A stretch of DNA of 9,777 nt from an uncultured Oscillospiraceae bacterium (GTDB taxonomy: Bacteria > Bacillota > Clostridia > Oscillospirales > Acutalibacteraceae): contig URYX01000054.1 in assembly GCA_900552225.1 (NCBI GenBank), positions 1 to 9,777 on the forward strand, written 5' to 3'. A program made the translations under genes and the position numbers. Within the stretch, counting starts at the first letter, position 1. The number at the start of each line of letters is the position of its first letter. Under the pieces are notes generated by a model. The model did not search any database and was not told where the DNA came from. It saw only the letters and a list, made by a program, of their open reading frames with translations. Shown here one piece after another: positions 1 through 5,757 of the stretch.

Positions 1-435
1 GCCCTCGATGGAGTAGTGACGGTAGACGCGCACCCCGAGCGACTCCAGCCGCTGCTGGAACGCCTCGGCGGCGGGCTGCCCGGCGAAGCGGGTGAGCACG
101 ACGCTGCCCACATAGAGGCCGATGCCGCGGAAGGCGTCGATCAGCCGCAGCACGTCCAGGTCGTAGGTGATGCCGAGATCGCCGCGCACCTTGTTCTTTT
201 CGATGTCGGCGGCGTTGATGACGATGACAATCTCCGCCTGATCCTTCAGCTGCAGCAGCATGTTGACCTTGCTGTCCGGCTGGAATCCGGGCAGCACGCG
301 GGAGGCGTGGTAATCGTCGAACAGCTTGCCGCCGAATTCCAGATAGAGCTTGCCGCCGAAGCGGGCAATGCGCTCCCGGATATGCTCGGACTGCGTCTTT
401 AGGTAGGCCTCATTGTCAAAACCGATTCTGTACAT
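1..435 (-). CDS. DUF1846 family protein, N-terminal part (gene runs off the left edge)
   Basis: Reading leftward from the ATG at 435-433 gives 145 codons without a stop before the window edge. The product starts MYRIGFDNEAYLKTQSEHI and contains the conserved blocks FDDYHASRVLPGF (about residues 41-53), an INAADIEKNK-like block (about 79-88) and RGDLGITYD right after it. I recognise these as the N-terminal region of the DUF1846 family, whose members are usually near 500 residues, so roughly 70% of the gene is missing here. The molecular function is not established to my knowledge and I do not assign one. The start is supported by an AGAGAGGG ribosome binding site (minus strand, 452-445) 9 nt upstream, and by a -10/-35 pair at 480-508. 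The gene is divergent from the DUF1653 gene. A plus-strand open frame opposite it (16-402) is only its shadow. Confidence 0.88.
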   Translation of the reverse strand, partial: MYRIGFDNEAYLKTQSEHIRERIARFGGKLYLEFGGKLFDDYHASRVLPGFQPDSKVNMLLQLKDQAEIVIVINAADIEKNKVRGDLGITYDLDVLRLIDAFRGIGLYVGSVVLTRFAGQPAAEAFQQRLESLGVRVYRHYSIEG

Positions 436-479
436 ATCTTCTAACCCTCTCTTACACCCTCACGTCTTATATACCGTCT

Positions 480-508
480 ATTATATCATAGGAACGGGGA
501 ACCCGCAA
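480..508 (-). promoter_or_regulatory. Putative sigma-A promoter for the DUF1846 gene
   Basis: On the minus strand a perfect TATAAT lies at 485-480, with TTGCGG at 508-503 and a 17-nt spacer. The -10 is consensus, but the -35 matches TTGACA at only three positions. It lies 45 nt upstream of the DUF1846 start codon, in an AT-rich patch that stands out from the surrounding GC-rich DNA. Transcription would start near 473. The promoter is inferred from motif and position alone. Confidence 0.55.
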
Positions 509-570
509 CCCTCTCCTGCGTTTTTCCCGCCGCAGCGTGCAATTTTTCCCGCCGTCCGGCTTCCCGCTCC

Positions 571-589
571 GCCCGAAAAATTTTCGGGC
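571..589. repeat. Perfect 19-bp inverted repeat between divergent promoters
   Basis: GCCCGAAAAATTTTCGGGC is a perfect dyad with 9-bp arms around a single central A. It lies 28 bp upstream of the rightward -35 box and 63 bp upstream of the leftward -35 box. Neither strand has a T-tract after it, so it is not a convincing terminator. Its location suits an operator for a dimeric regulator acting on one or both divergent promoters. No regulator family can be named from it. A 12-bp direct repeat, TTTTTCCCGCCG, also occurs at 521-532 and 543-554, just to its left. Confidence 0.5.
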
Positions 590-616
590 TTCGGACAAAT
601 CGTTTGCTTTGTTGTA

Positions 617-645
617 TTGACAGTCGCCGCCATCCATTGTATGAT
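617..645 (+). promoter_or_regulatory. Near-consensus sigma-A promoter for the DUF1653 gene (and perhaps plsY-gpsA)
   Basis: A perfect TTGACA at 617-622 and TATGAT at 640-645 (five of six matches to TATAAT) are separated by exactly 17 nt. A start of transcription near 652 would leave a short leader of about 24 nt before the GTG at 676. This is the best-matching promoter in the window. No terminator with a T-tract separates it from plsY, so transcripts may continue through plsY and gpsA. Confidence 0.82.
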
Positions 646-675
646 AAGAAAAGTGACGTTCGGAGGTGAGGATGC

Positions 676-909
676 GTGGAAGAGCTTTCGGAGAAATCCG
701 GGGTGCGGCCCGGGCGGTATCGTCATTTTAAGGGCGGAGCCTACCGCGTCATCGGAACCGCCCGCCATTCCGAAACCGGTGAGCCGATGGTGGTATACCG
801 GGCGCTGTACGGCGACGGAGCTCTGTGGGTGCGCCCGGCCGCCATGTGGGACGAGGAGATCGAGCGGGACGGCCGACGGATGCGCCGGTTCACCTATGAG
901 GGAGAATAA
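676..909 (+). CDS. DUF1653 domain protein, 77 aa
   Basis: This small soluble protein is essentially one DUF1653 domain. The family pattern is clear: GRYRHFKGGAYRVIGTARHS (about residues 13-32), then ETGEPMVVYRALYGDGALWVR and a C-terminal RRFTYEGE. Length is normal for single-domain members. It has no membrane segment or signal peptide. The function of the family is not known to me; it is sometimes described only as a small conserved domain of bacteria. The GTG start is chosen because GGAGGT (662-667) lies 8 nt upstream and the family homology begins soon after. The nearby ATG at 672 is in another frame and closes quickly. It is the first gene after the strong promoter at 617-645. Confidence 0.87.
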   Translation: MEELSEKSGVRPGRYRHFKGGAYRVIGTARHSETGEPMVVYRALYGDGALWVRPAAMWDEEIERDGRRMRRFTYEGE

Positions 910-1122
910 AGAGGCACTCTGCCGTTCCTTCTCGGCATGGATACTGCTTTCGCGGCCTGCGGACTTTCTGGACCGTCTGAAGCGGCACCCCATACCGCGT
1001 GCCGCGGGTGTCCCGGTATAAAGAGGAAATTTCAGGAAAATACTGTAGAGGGCGGGCCCAAGGCCCGGTCCCCGCAGCAGGCGGCTTCCCCGGGAGCCGC
1101 AACAGGAAAAGGATGAAGCGCA
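910..1122 (+). other. 213-nt non-coding gap with two GC-rich hairpins ahead of plsY
   Basis: No convincing gene is seen here. Short open frames on both strands (for example 890-1123 minus and 999-1211 plus) have no recognisable protein character. Two stable hairpins can form. One at 1053-1067 has a 6-bp stem (CGGGCC/GGCCCG) and loop CAA. One at 1081-1100 has an 8-bp stem including a single G-U pair and a 4-nt loop. The second ends only 22 nt before the plsY start, close to its ribosome binding site. Neither is followed by a T-tract, so neither is a standard terminator. A TATAAA at 1017-1022 has no credible -35 partner, so I do not call a promoter. Confidence 0.4.
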
Positions 1123-1836
1123 ATGTGGAGCACCATGGGAAATTTGCTGATAACGTCTCTGCCGGCCGTGCTGCTGTGTGCGGCGGCCGCCTACCTGCTC
1201 GGCAGCTTTAACAGTGCCATCGTGGTGTGCCGCCTGATGGGGCGGGAGGATGTCCGCAACTGCGGCAGCGGCAACGCGGGCGCCACCAATATGCTGCGCT
1301 CACAGGGCAAGCTGCCGGCGCTGCTCACCACCGTCGGCGACCTGCTCAAAACGGTGGCGGCCGTGCTGCTCGGTCAGTGGCTTCTGCTGACGCTCGGCAA
1401 TGCGGAGTATTCCGAGGAAATGCGCCGGGTGTTCGGCTCCTATATCGCCGGCGGCTTCTGCATTCTCGGCCACCTCTACCCGCTGTATTTCGGATTTCGC
1501 GGCGGCAAGGGCGTGATGGCGGCGCTCGGTCTGGCGCTGGTGCTCGACTGGAAGGTCGCCCTGATCTGCCTGGCCGTCTTTATCGCGGTGGTGGCGCTGA
1601 CGCGGATTGTATCGCTCGGCTCCTGCCTGGCCTCCGTCACGTTTGTGGTGCTGACGGCCGTATTCCGCACCTACGTCTACCGGCAGGAGCCTGCCGAGGT
1701 TGCCTTCTGCACTCTCGCGGCCGCGGCGGTGGTCTGCCTGCTGATTATCAAGCATATTCCGAATATCCGGCGGATACTGAAGGGGACGGAAAACCGCTTC
1801 GGCTCCCGCCCCTCTGCACAGAAAAAGGAGGAGTAA
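1123..1836 (+). CDS. plsY: Glycerol-3-phosphate acyltransferase PlsY (acyl-phosphate dependent)
   Basis: PlsY is an integral membrane enzyme that transfers an acyl chain from acyl-phosphate to position 1 of sn-glycerol 3-phosphate, making lysophosphatidate. All family motifs are present in the 237-aa product: GSFNSA at 27-32, GSGNAGATN at 48-56 (phosphate and glycerol phosphate binding), GHLYPLYFGFRGGKGV at 116-131, and the closing HIPNIRRILKGTENRFG at 211-227. Hydrophobic segments lie at about 8-30, 70-92, 105-125, 133-157, 162-182 and 193-212. The protein is somewhat longer than the usual 190-220 residues, with a hydrophilic tail after 227. The ATG at 1123 follows an AAAAGGA site at 1107-1113. 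The next in-frame ATG (1135) has poor spacing from any such site. gpsA begins 3 nt after its stop, and GpsA supplies its substrate. Confidence 0.96.
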   Translation: MWSTMGNLLITSLPAVLLCAAAAYLLGSFNSAIVVCRLMGREDVRNCGSGNAGATNMLRSQGKLPALLTTVGDLLKTVAAVLLGQWLLLTLGNAEYSEEMRRVFGSYIAGGFCILGHLYPLYFGFRGGKGVMAALGLALVLDWKVALICLAVFIAVVALTRIVSLGSCLASVTFVVLTAVFRTYVYRQEPAEVAFCTLAAAAVVCLLIIKHIPNIRRILKGTENRFGSRPSAQKKEE

Positions 1837-1839
1837 GTC

Positions 1840-2838
1840 ATGGCCGATATCGTAGTGCTCGGTGCAGGCGGCTGGGGCATTGCTCTGGCGCTCAACGCCT
1901 GCCGCTCGGGACATACGGTGACCCTGTGGTCCCCCTTTGAGGAGGAGATTGCGGAGATTCACCGCTACGGAGAGCACCGGCGGCTGCTGCCCGGCGTACC
2001 GGTCCCCCCGTCGCTGCCGCTGACCGCGGACCTGTCCTGCGTGACGGGAGCGCAGCTGGTGATTGTGGCGGTGCCGTCCTTCGCCGTCGGTGAGACGGCG
2101 GCCAGGCTGCGGCCGTATCTGTCCCCGGAAACCGTCGTGACCTGCGCGGCCAAGGGCCTGGAAAAGCATACCCACCGCCGCCTGTCACAGGTTATCGCGG
2201 CCGCCCTGCCGCAAAACCCCGTCACCGTGCTGTCCGGCCCCTCCCACGCGGAGGAGGTCGCCCGCGGCATCCCGACCTCGCTGGTCAGCGCGGGAGGCCA
2301 CCCGGCCATCGACGCAGTGCAGGAGTGGCTGATGAACGATACCTTCCGCGTGTATCTCAACGAGGACATCGTCGGCGTGGAGCTCGGCGGAGCACTGAAA
2401 AACGCCATCGCCCTTGCCGCCGGCATCTGCGACGGCATGAACCTGGGCGATAACACCAAGGCGGCGCTGATGACGCGCGGCCTGGCGGAAATCGCGCGGC
2501 TCGGCGTGGCCATGGGCGCGTGCGCCGATACCTTTGCCGGCCTGTCGGGCATGGGTGACCTGATTGTTACCTGCGGCAGCCTCCATTCCCGCAACCACCG
2601 GGCCGGGATGCTGATCGGCCAGGGCATGACGCCGGAGGCGGCCGTACAGGCCGTGGGAACGGTCGAGGGGTACTACGTGGCCTCGACGGCGCGGGAGCTC
2701 GCGCAGGAATACGGCATCGAAATGCCGATTCTGGAGCAGTGCTGCCGCATCTGCAGCGGCGAGACCGATCCCGCCCGCGCCCTCGCCGTGCTGATGGGAC
2801 GCCCCGGCCGGCATGAGCACGACCGTGCCTGGATGTAG
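1840..2838 (+). CDS. gpsA: NAD(P)-dependent glycerol-3-phosphate dehydrogenase GpsA
   Basis: GpsA is a cytosolic enzyme that reduces dihydroxyacetone phosphate to sn-glycerol 3-phosphate with NAD(P)H, the entry to phospholipid synthesis. The 332-aa product has the usual family length. The N-terminal Rossmann motif VLGAGGWG lies at 6-13. The conserved lysines are K105 in AAKGLE and K187 in GGALKNAIALAAGICDG. The substrate-binding block GLSGMGDLIVTCGSLHSRNH spans about 234-253, and VGTVEGYYVA follows. The ATG at 1840 is set by AGGAGG at 1826-1831, 8 nt upstream and overlapping the end of plsY, so the two genes are almost certainly co-transcribed and possibly translationally coupled. The product feeds PlsY directly. 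Nothing in the protein looks broken or unusual. Confidence 0.97.
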   Translation: MADIVVLGAGGWGIALALNACRSGHTVTLWSPFEEEIAEIHRYGEHRRLLPGVPVPPSLPLTADLSCVTGAQLVIVAVPSFAVGETAARLRPYLSPETVVTCAAKGLEKHTHRRLSQVIAAALPQNPVTVLSGPSHAEEVARGIPTSLVSAGGHPAIDAVQEWLMNDTFRVYLNEDIVGVELGGALKNAIALAAGICDGMNLGDNTKAALMTRGLAEIARLGVAMGACADTFAGLSGMGDLIVTCGSLHSRNHRAGMLIGQGMTPEAAVQAVGTVEGYYVASTARELAQEYGIEMPILEQCCRICSGETDPARALAVLMGRPGRHEHDRAWM

Positions 2839-2906
2839 ACAGAGCCGGCCGCTGCGCGGTTTGCCGCATAAACGGGACGCTCTGGCGGCCTCGCCCCGGC
2901 AAAACG

Positions 2907-2930
2907 CCGAAATTTCGGAAATCTCCGAAA
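2907..2930. repeat. Overlapping palindromes upstream of the atp promoter
   Basis: Two dyads share bases here. CCGAAATTTCGG (2907-2918) is a perfect 12-bp palindrome. TTTCGGA-AATC-TCCGAAA (2913-2930) is a perfect hairpin with a 7-bp stem and 4-nt loop. They lie about 30-55 bp upstream of the atp -10 box. Neither strand has a T-tract in the position needed for a terminator. They could be binding sites for a regulator. The CCGAAA/TTTCGG half-sites recall the dyad at 571-589. Function is not shown. Confidence 0.4.
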
Positions 2931-2956
2931 AAAGCGGCTACCCCGCCGCGGGTTTT
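2928..2956 (+). terminator. Possible weak terminator after gpsA
   Basis: An A-tract (2928-2933) is followed by a hairpin, GCGGC-TACCCC-GCCGC (2934-2949), then GGG and TTTT (2953-2956). The 5-bp stem is short and three G residues separate it from the T-run, so termination would be weak at best. It is the only terminator-like arrangement in the 193-nt spacer between gpsA and atpI. It also overlaps the place where a -35 box for the atp promoter would be. Without it, plsY-gpsA transcripts would read into the atp operon. Confidence 0.28.
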
Positions 2957-2957
2957 A

Positions 2958-2966
2958 TGGTATAAT
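2958..2966 (+). promoter_or_regulatory. Extended -10 promoter of the atp operon
   Basis: A perfect TATAAT at 2961-2966 is preceded by TGG (2958-2960), giving the extended -10 form TGnTATAAT. No good -35 hexamer exists 16-18 nt upstream (the sequence there is GC-rich, around CTACCC). This fits with the TG element compensating for it. Transcription would start near 2973, giving a leader of about 60 nt before atpI. A small hairpin, GTCCC-CCC-GGGAC (2991-3003), lies in this leader. Confidence 0.72.
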
Positions 2967-3031
2967 TTGGTTGGCATCAAGTAAGACTGCGTCCCCCCGG
3001 GACCCGGTCGCGGAAGGAAGCGGAGCAGCGG

Positions 3032-3514
3032 ATGAAACGGATAACGGTAACTCCGGCGGTGCGGAAAGAGACCGCCTATGTCGCGCTTTGGACGGTGGGA
3101 CTCAGTGCCCTGACCGAGCTTGTGTTTGTGTTGATCGGGCAGTGGGACTATACCGTCCTGCTCGGCAATCTGCTGTCGGGCGGCATCGCTGTGCTCAACT
3201 TTTTCCTGATGGGCCTCGCCGTGCAGAAGGCCGTGGTCAGCGAAGAAAAGCAGGCCTCGCTGCTGCGCCGGTCGCAGGCACTGCGCATGCTGATGCTTTG
3301 CGCGGCGGCCGCCCTCGGCGTGCTGCTCGACTGCTTTAATACATGGACGGCGCTGCTACCGCTGTTTTTCCCGCGGATTGCGTTTCTGTTCCGGCCGCTG
3401 TTCCCGACGGATGACCCGCCGGCGCAGCCGCCCGCCGCGGATACCCCGGAGGACGGACAGACGCCCGCCGCCGGGGAGGACACGGAGCAGCCTTCGGGAG
3501 GTGAACAGCCGTGA
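3032..3514 (+). CDS. atpI: ATP synthase subunit I (AtpI-like membrane protein)
   Basis: This 160-aa protein occupies the usual atpI position directly ahead of atpB. AtpI-type proteins are thought to help assemble the c ring and are not part of the finished enzyme; a cation-transport role has also been proposed in some species. Four hydrophobic segments are visible at about 15-36, 41-64, 84-103 and 106-122, joined by a basic and charged loop (about 66-83). The sequence itself is weakly conserved, so the call leans on topology and context. The C-terminal tail (about 124-160) is rich in Pro, Ala, Glu, Asp and Gln and looks disordered. The ATG is supported by GGAG (3022-3025), 6 nt upstream. The stop overlaps the GTG start of atpB in a GTGA, a sign of coupled translation. 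Confidence 0.75.
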   Translation: MKRITVTPAVRKETAYVALWTVGLSALTELVFVLIGQWDYTVLLGNLLSGGIAVLNFFLMGLAVQKAVVSEEKQASLLRRSQALRMLMLCAAAALGVLLDCFNTWTALLPLFFPRIAFLFRPLFPTDDPPAQPPAADTPEDGQTPAAGEDTEQPSGGEQP

Positions 3515-4404
3515 AAAGAGACATACGCTTTCGCATTGTGGACGTGCTGCTGCTGATCGGCGCGGTGCTGCCCTTTGTCGCGGGAATCGTACTGAAGGTG
3601 CTGACCAATCCCCCCTCCGAGGGCATCGAGATCTCCGGCGCGCGCATTTATTTCACGCTGCCGACGCCGGTCTGGGAGCTGCCGATCACCGAATCGCAGG
3701 TCAACTCCTGGCTCGTCATGCTTTCGATTCTGTGCCTGTGCCTGTATCTGACGCACGGTATCACCGTGCGCGCCGGGAGCCGCCGCCAGCATCTGGCGGA
3801 ATGGATCGTGGAAAAGACCGATACGCTTGTGCGGGATAACATGGGAGAGTACTTCAAGGGCTTCTCCCCCTTCATCGGTGCCATCATGGCGCTTTCGGCC
3901 TGCTCCAGCCTGATGACCCTGTGCGGCCTGTATCCGCCGACCTCGGACATCAACATCTCCGCCGGATGGGCGCTGATGGTGTTCTTCCTGATTACGTATT
4001 ATAAGTTCAAATGCGGCCCGCTCGTCTATCTTGAGAGCTTCGCGCAGCCGGTGCCGCTGCTGACCCCGCTGAATATCATCAGTGAGGTGGCCACCCCGGT
4101 CTCCATGGCCTTCCGTCACTACGGCAACATCCTGTCCGGAACCGTGGTCTCGGTGCTGGTGGCCGCCGCCCTGCAGGGACTGTCGTCTCTGCTGTTCGGA
4201 TGGCTGCCGGGCGTGCTCGGGGAAATTCCGTTTCTGCAGATCGGCCTTCCGGCCATTCTGTCGCTCTATTTCGATATTTTCAGCGGATGTCTGCAGGCCT
4301 TCATCTTCGCCATGCTGACGATGCTGTATATATCCGGTGCTTTTCCTGCGGATGAGTATGAGGAGCGCCGGCGCAAAAAGCTCCAGGCCAAACAGGTATA
4401 TTAA
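3511..4404 (+). CDS. atpB: F1Fo ATP synthase subunit a
   Basis: Subunit a is the membrane stator that carries ions to and from the c ring. The 297-aa product is rather long for the family. It has an N-terminal hydrophobic segment (about 10-31), a membrane segment around 66-82, the GLYPPTSDIN block (139-148) and several later membrane helices. The essential stator arginine is R202 in AFRHYGN, where most family members have RLFGN. The last helix holds the typical YFDIFSGCLQAFIFAMLT (253-270), with Q262 at the E. coli Q252 position and D255 at the H245 position. The C-terminus is basic. The GTG start at 3511 overlaps the atpI stop and has GGGAGGTG just upstream (from 3496). The annotation is firm; the residue comparison is from memory of the family. 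Confidence 0.95.
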   Translation: MKRDIRFRIVDVLLLIGAVLPFVAGIVLKVLTNPPSEGIEISGARIYFTLPTPVWELPITESQVNSWLVMLSILCLCLYLTHGITVRAGSRRQHLAEWIVEKTDTLVRDNMGEYFKGFSPFIGAIMALSACSSLMTLCGLYPPTSDINISAGWALMVFFLITYYKFKCGPLVYLESFAQPVPLLTPLNIISEVATPVSMAFRHYGNILSGTVVSVLVAAALQGLSSLLFGWLPGVLGEIPFLQIGLPAILSLYFDIFSGCLQAFIFAMLTMLYISGAFPADEYEERRRKKLQAKQVY

Positions 4405-4423
4405 ATTACGGAGGTAGAACAGT

Positions 4424-4705
4424 ATGGAACTCGCAATCGGATTGATTCTCGCAGGATGCGCTCTCGGTGCCGGCGCGGCTATGATCGCCGGTATCGGCCC
4501 CGGTATCGGTGAAGGCAACGCAGTCGCCAAGGCGTGCGAAGCCATCGGCCGCCAGCCGGAATGCAGAGGCGCCGTCACCAGCACGATGCTGATGGGCTGC
4601 GCCATCGCAGAGACGACCGGTTTGTATGCTCTGGTCATCGCCATTCTGCTGATTTTCGTGGCACCGCAGCGGTTTGTCAACATTCTGCTCGAGTCGATGC
4701 GCTGA
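4424..4705 (+). CDS. atpE: F1Fo ATP synthase subunit c (two-carboxylate, Na+-type ion site)
   Basis: Subunit c forms the rotating ring in the membrane. The 93-aa product is a helical hairpin: helix 1 about 3-40 with the glycine pattern GAGAAMIAGIGPGIG, the polar loop RQPE (43-46), and helix 2 about 50-80. The ion-carrying carboxylate is E63 in AIAETTGLY. Aligned by eye with the Na+ ring of Ilyobacter tartaricus, Q32 becomes E30, V63 becomes I61, E65 is E63, S66 becomes T64, T67 is T65 and Y70 is Y68. The site thus has two acidic residues and the Na+ ligand pattern. The ATG is preceded by GGAGGT (4410-4415) at 8 nt. Gaps of 19 nt and 22 nt flank the gene, the widest in the operon, giving it an independent strong ribosome site as expected for a subunit needed in many copies. 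Confidence 0.97.
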   Translation: MELAIGLILAGCALGAGAAMIAGIGPGIGEGNAVAKACEAIGRQPECRGAVTSTMLMGCAIAETTGLYALVIAILLIFVAPQRFVNILLESMR

Positions 4706-4727
4706 CACGGAACGGAGAGAACGCATT

Positions 4728-5246
4728 ATGCAGACATTAGAGGTAATTTCGGTCAATATCTGGCAGATTCTTATCTCGTTGGCCAACCTGCTGATTCTGT
4801 TTCTGCTGCTGAAGAAATTCCTGTATAAGCCGGTTCGGAAGGTGCTTTCCGAGCGGCAGGAGGCGCTCGACGGGCAGTATGCGGCCGCCGAGGAGGCCGA
4901 GCGCGCGGCGCAGGCCGACCGGGAGGCGTGGGAGCAGAAGCTGCAGGGCGCCGGACAGGAGGCGGATGCCATCCTGAAGGAGGCATTCGCCCGTGCGGCG
5001 CGGCGCGAGGAAAAGGCGCTGGCCGAGGCCCGGGACAAGGCGGATACTCTGCTGCGTCAGGCGCGGAGTGAGGCGGAGCTCGAGCGGAAAAAGGCCACGG
5101 CCGACATCCGTCGGGAAATCGTGGATGTCTCTGCCCGCCTGACGGAGAAGATGCTCGGGCGCGAGGTAAGCCCGGAGGATCACCGGAACCTGATCGACAG
5201 CTTTATTGACACCGTAGAGGACGACGGCTATGACGGAAATCGCTAA
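4728..5246 (+). CDS. atpF: F1Fo ATP synthase subunit b
   Basis: Subunit b is the peripheral stalk linking subunit a to the F1 head through delta. The 172-aa product has one N-terminal membrane helix (about 10-29) followed by FLYKPVRKVLSER, the typical exit motif. A long, highly charged Ala/Glu/Arg-rich stretch (about 38-150) must form the dimeric coiled coil. The frame is open further upstream to 4674, inside atpE. The start chosen is the ATG at 4728 because GGAGAG (4714-4719) lies 8 nt upstream and the protein then begins just before its membrane helix. The 3' end overlaps atpH by 17 nt, so translation of the two stalk subunits is probably coupled. Confidence 0.95.
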   Translation: MQTLEVISVNIWQILISLANLLILFLLLKKFLYKPVRKVLSERQEALDGQYAAAEEAERAAQADREAWEQKLQGAGQEADAILKEAFARAARREEKALAEARDKADTLLRQARSEAELERKKATADIRREIVDVSARLTEKMLGREVSPEDHRNLIDSFIDTVEDDGYDGNR

Positions 5247-5757
5247 GGAATATGCGTCGGCGCTGTTTGAGCTGGCGCAGGAGGATCACACCGAGGCGGA
5301 GACGCTGCAGGCGCTTTCCGCCGCGGAGGAGCAGCTGCGGGAGCACCCGGAATACCGGGAGCTGCTGGCCTCCCCGGGCATCCCGAAGAAGGAGCGGCTG
5401 CAGCTGATCGGGGAGGCGTTTGCCTCCCTGCCCGGGCGGGTCTGCTCGTTTCTGAAGCTGCTGTGCGGTCACGGCTATATCCGGGAGCTGCCGCACTGCA
5501 CGGAGGAGTTTGCCGAGCGGTACCGTAAGGCGCAGAACATCGCGGTGGCGACGGTCACCGCGGCGGCCGGGCTGACCGATGAGGAAAAGGAGCGGCTGCG
5601 CCGGGCGCTCGAGAGGCGCAGCGGACACAGCGTGCAGCTGGAGTGCCGTGTGGACACCTCCCTGCTCGGAGGCGTCGTGGTCGAAATGGACGGCAGGGTG
5701 CTCGACGGAAGTCTGCGGCACCGGCTGCATGAAATAAAGGAAGTGATGGAGCAATGA
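5230..5757 (+). CDS. atpH: F1Fo ATP synthase subunit delta
   Basis: Delta (OSCP type) joins the b-subunit stalk to the top of the alpha3beta3 head. The 175-aa length is normal. The N-terminal helical domain opens with IAKEYASALFELAQE, matching the family's YA-AL pattern. The C-terminal signature is LLGGVVVEMDGRVLDGSLRH (145-164). The ATG at 5230 lies within the end of atpF and has only a modest GAGG site (5216-5219), so initiation probably depends on ribosomes finishing atpF. The stop overlaps the atpA start in an ATGA. C72, C79 and C90 are present but have no obvious role. Confidence 0.95.
   Translation: MTEIAKEYASALFELAQEDHTEAETLQALSAAEEQLREHPEYRELLASPGIPKKERLQLIGEAFASLPGRVCSFLKLLCGHGYIRELPHCTEEFAERYRKAQNIAVATVTAAAGLTDEEKERLRRALERRSGHSVQLECRVDTSLLGGVVVEMDGRVLDGSLRHRLHEIKEVMEQ

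Noticed and set aside
481..993. 170-codon minus-strand open frame
   Set aside because: Lies opposite the DUF1653 gene and the promoter at 617-645; no domain and no ribosome site fit.
413..1021. 202-codon plus-strand open frame across the divergent promoter region
   Set aside because: It covers both promoters, the dyad and the whole DUF1653 gene in another frame, and its sequence is Pro/Arg-rich without family features.
1017..1022. TATAAA as a possible -10 box for plsY
   Set aside because: No acceptable -35 hexamer at 16-18 nt and no extended -10 TG element.
1053..1100. GC-rich hairpins as a terminator between DUF1653 and plsY
   Set aside because: Neither hairpin is followed by a T-tract on either strand.
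2971..3339. 122-codon plus-strand open frame near the atpI start, considered as a possible AtpZ-like protein
   Set aside because: It overlaps atpI in another frame, is hydrophilic and Arg/Gly-rich, and has no membrane segments as AtpZ would.
3148..4683. 511-codon open frame on the minus strand opposite atpI, atpB and atpE
   Set aside because: Low-complexity, His/Arg/Gln-rich product opposite three real genes, with no domain signature; a shadow.
4674..4727. Upstream extension of atpF within the end of atpE
   Set aside because: The frame is open, but the added residues are unrelated to subunit b, and a good ribosome site at 4714-4719 fixes the start at 4728.
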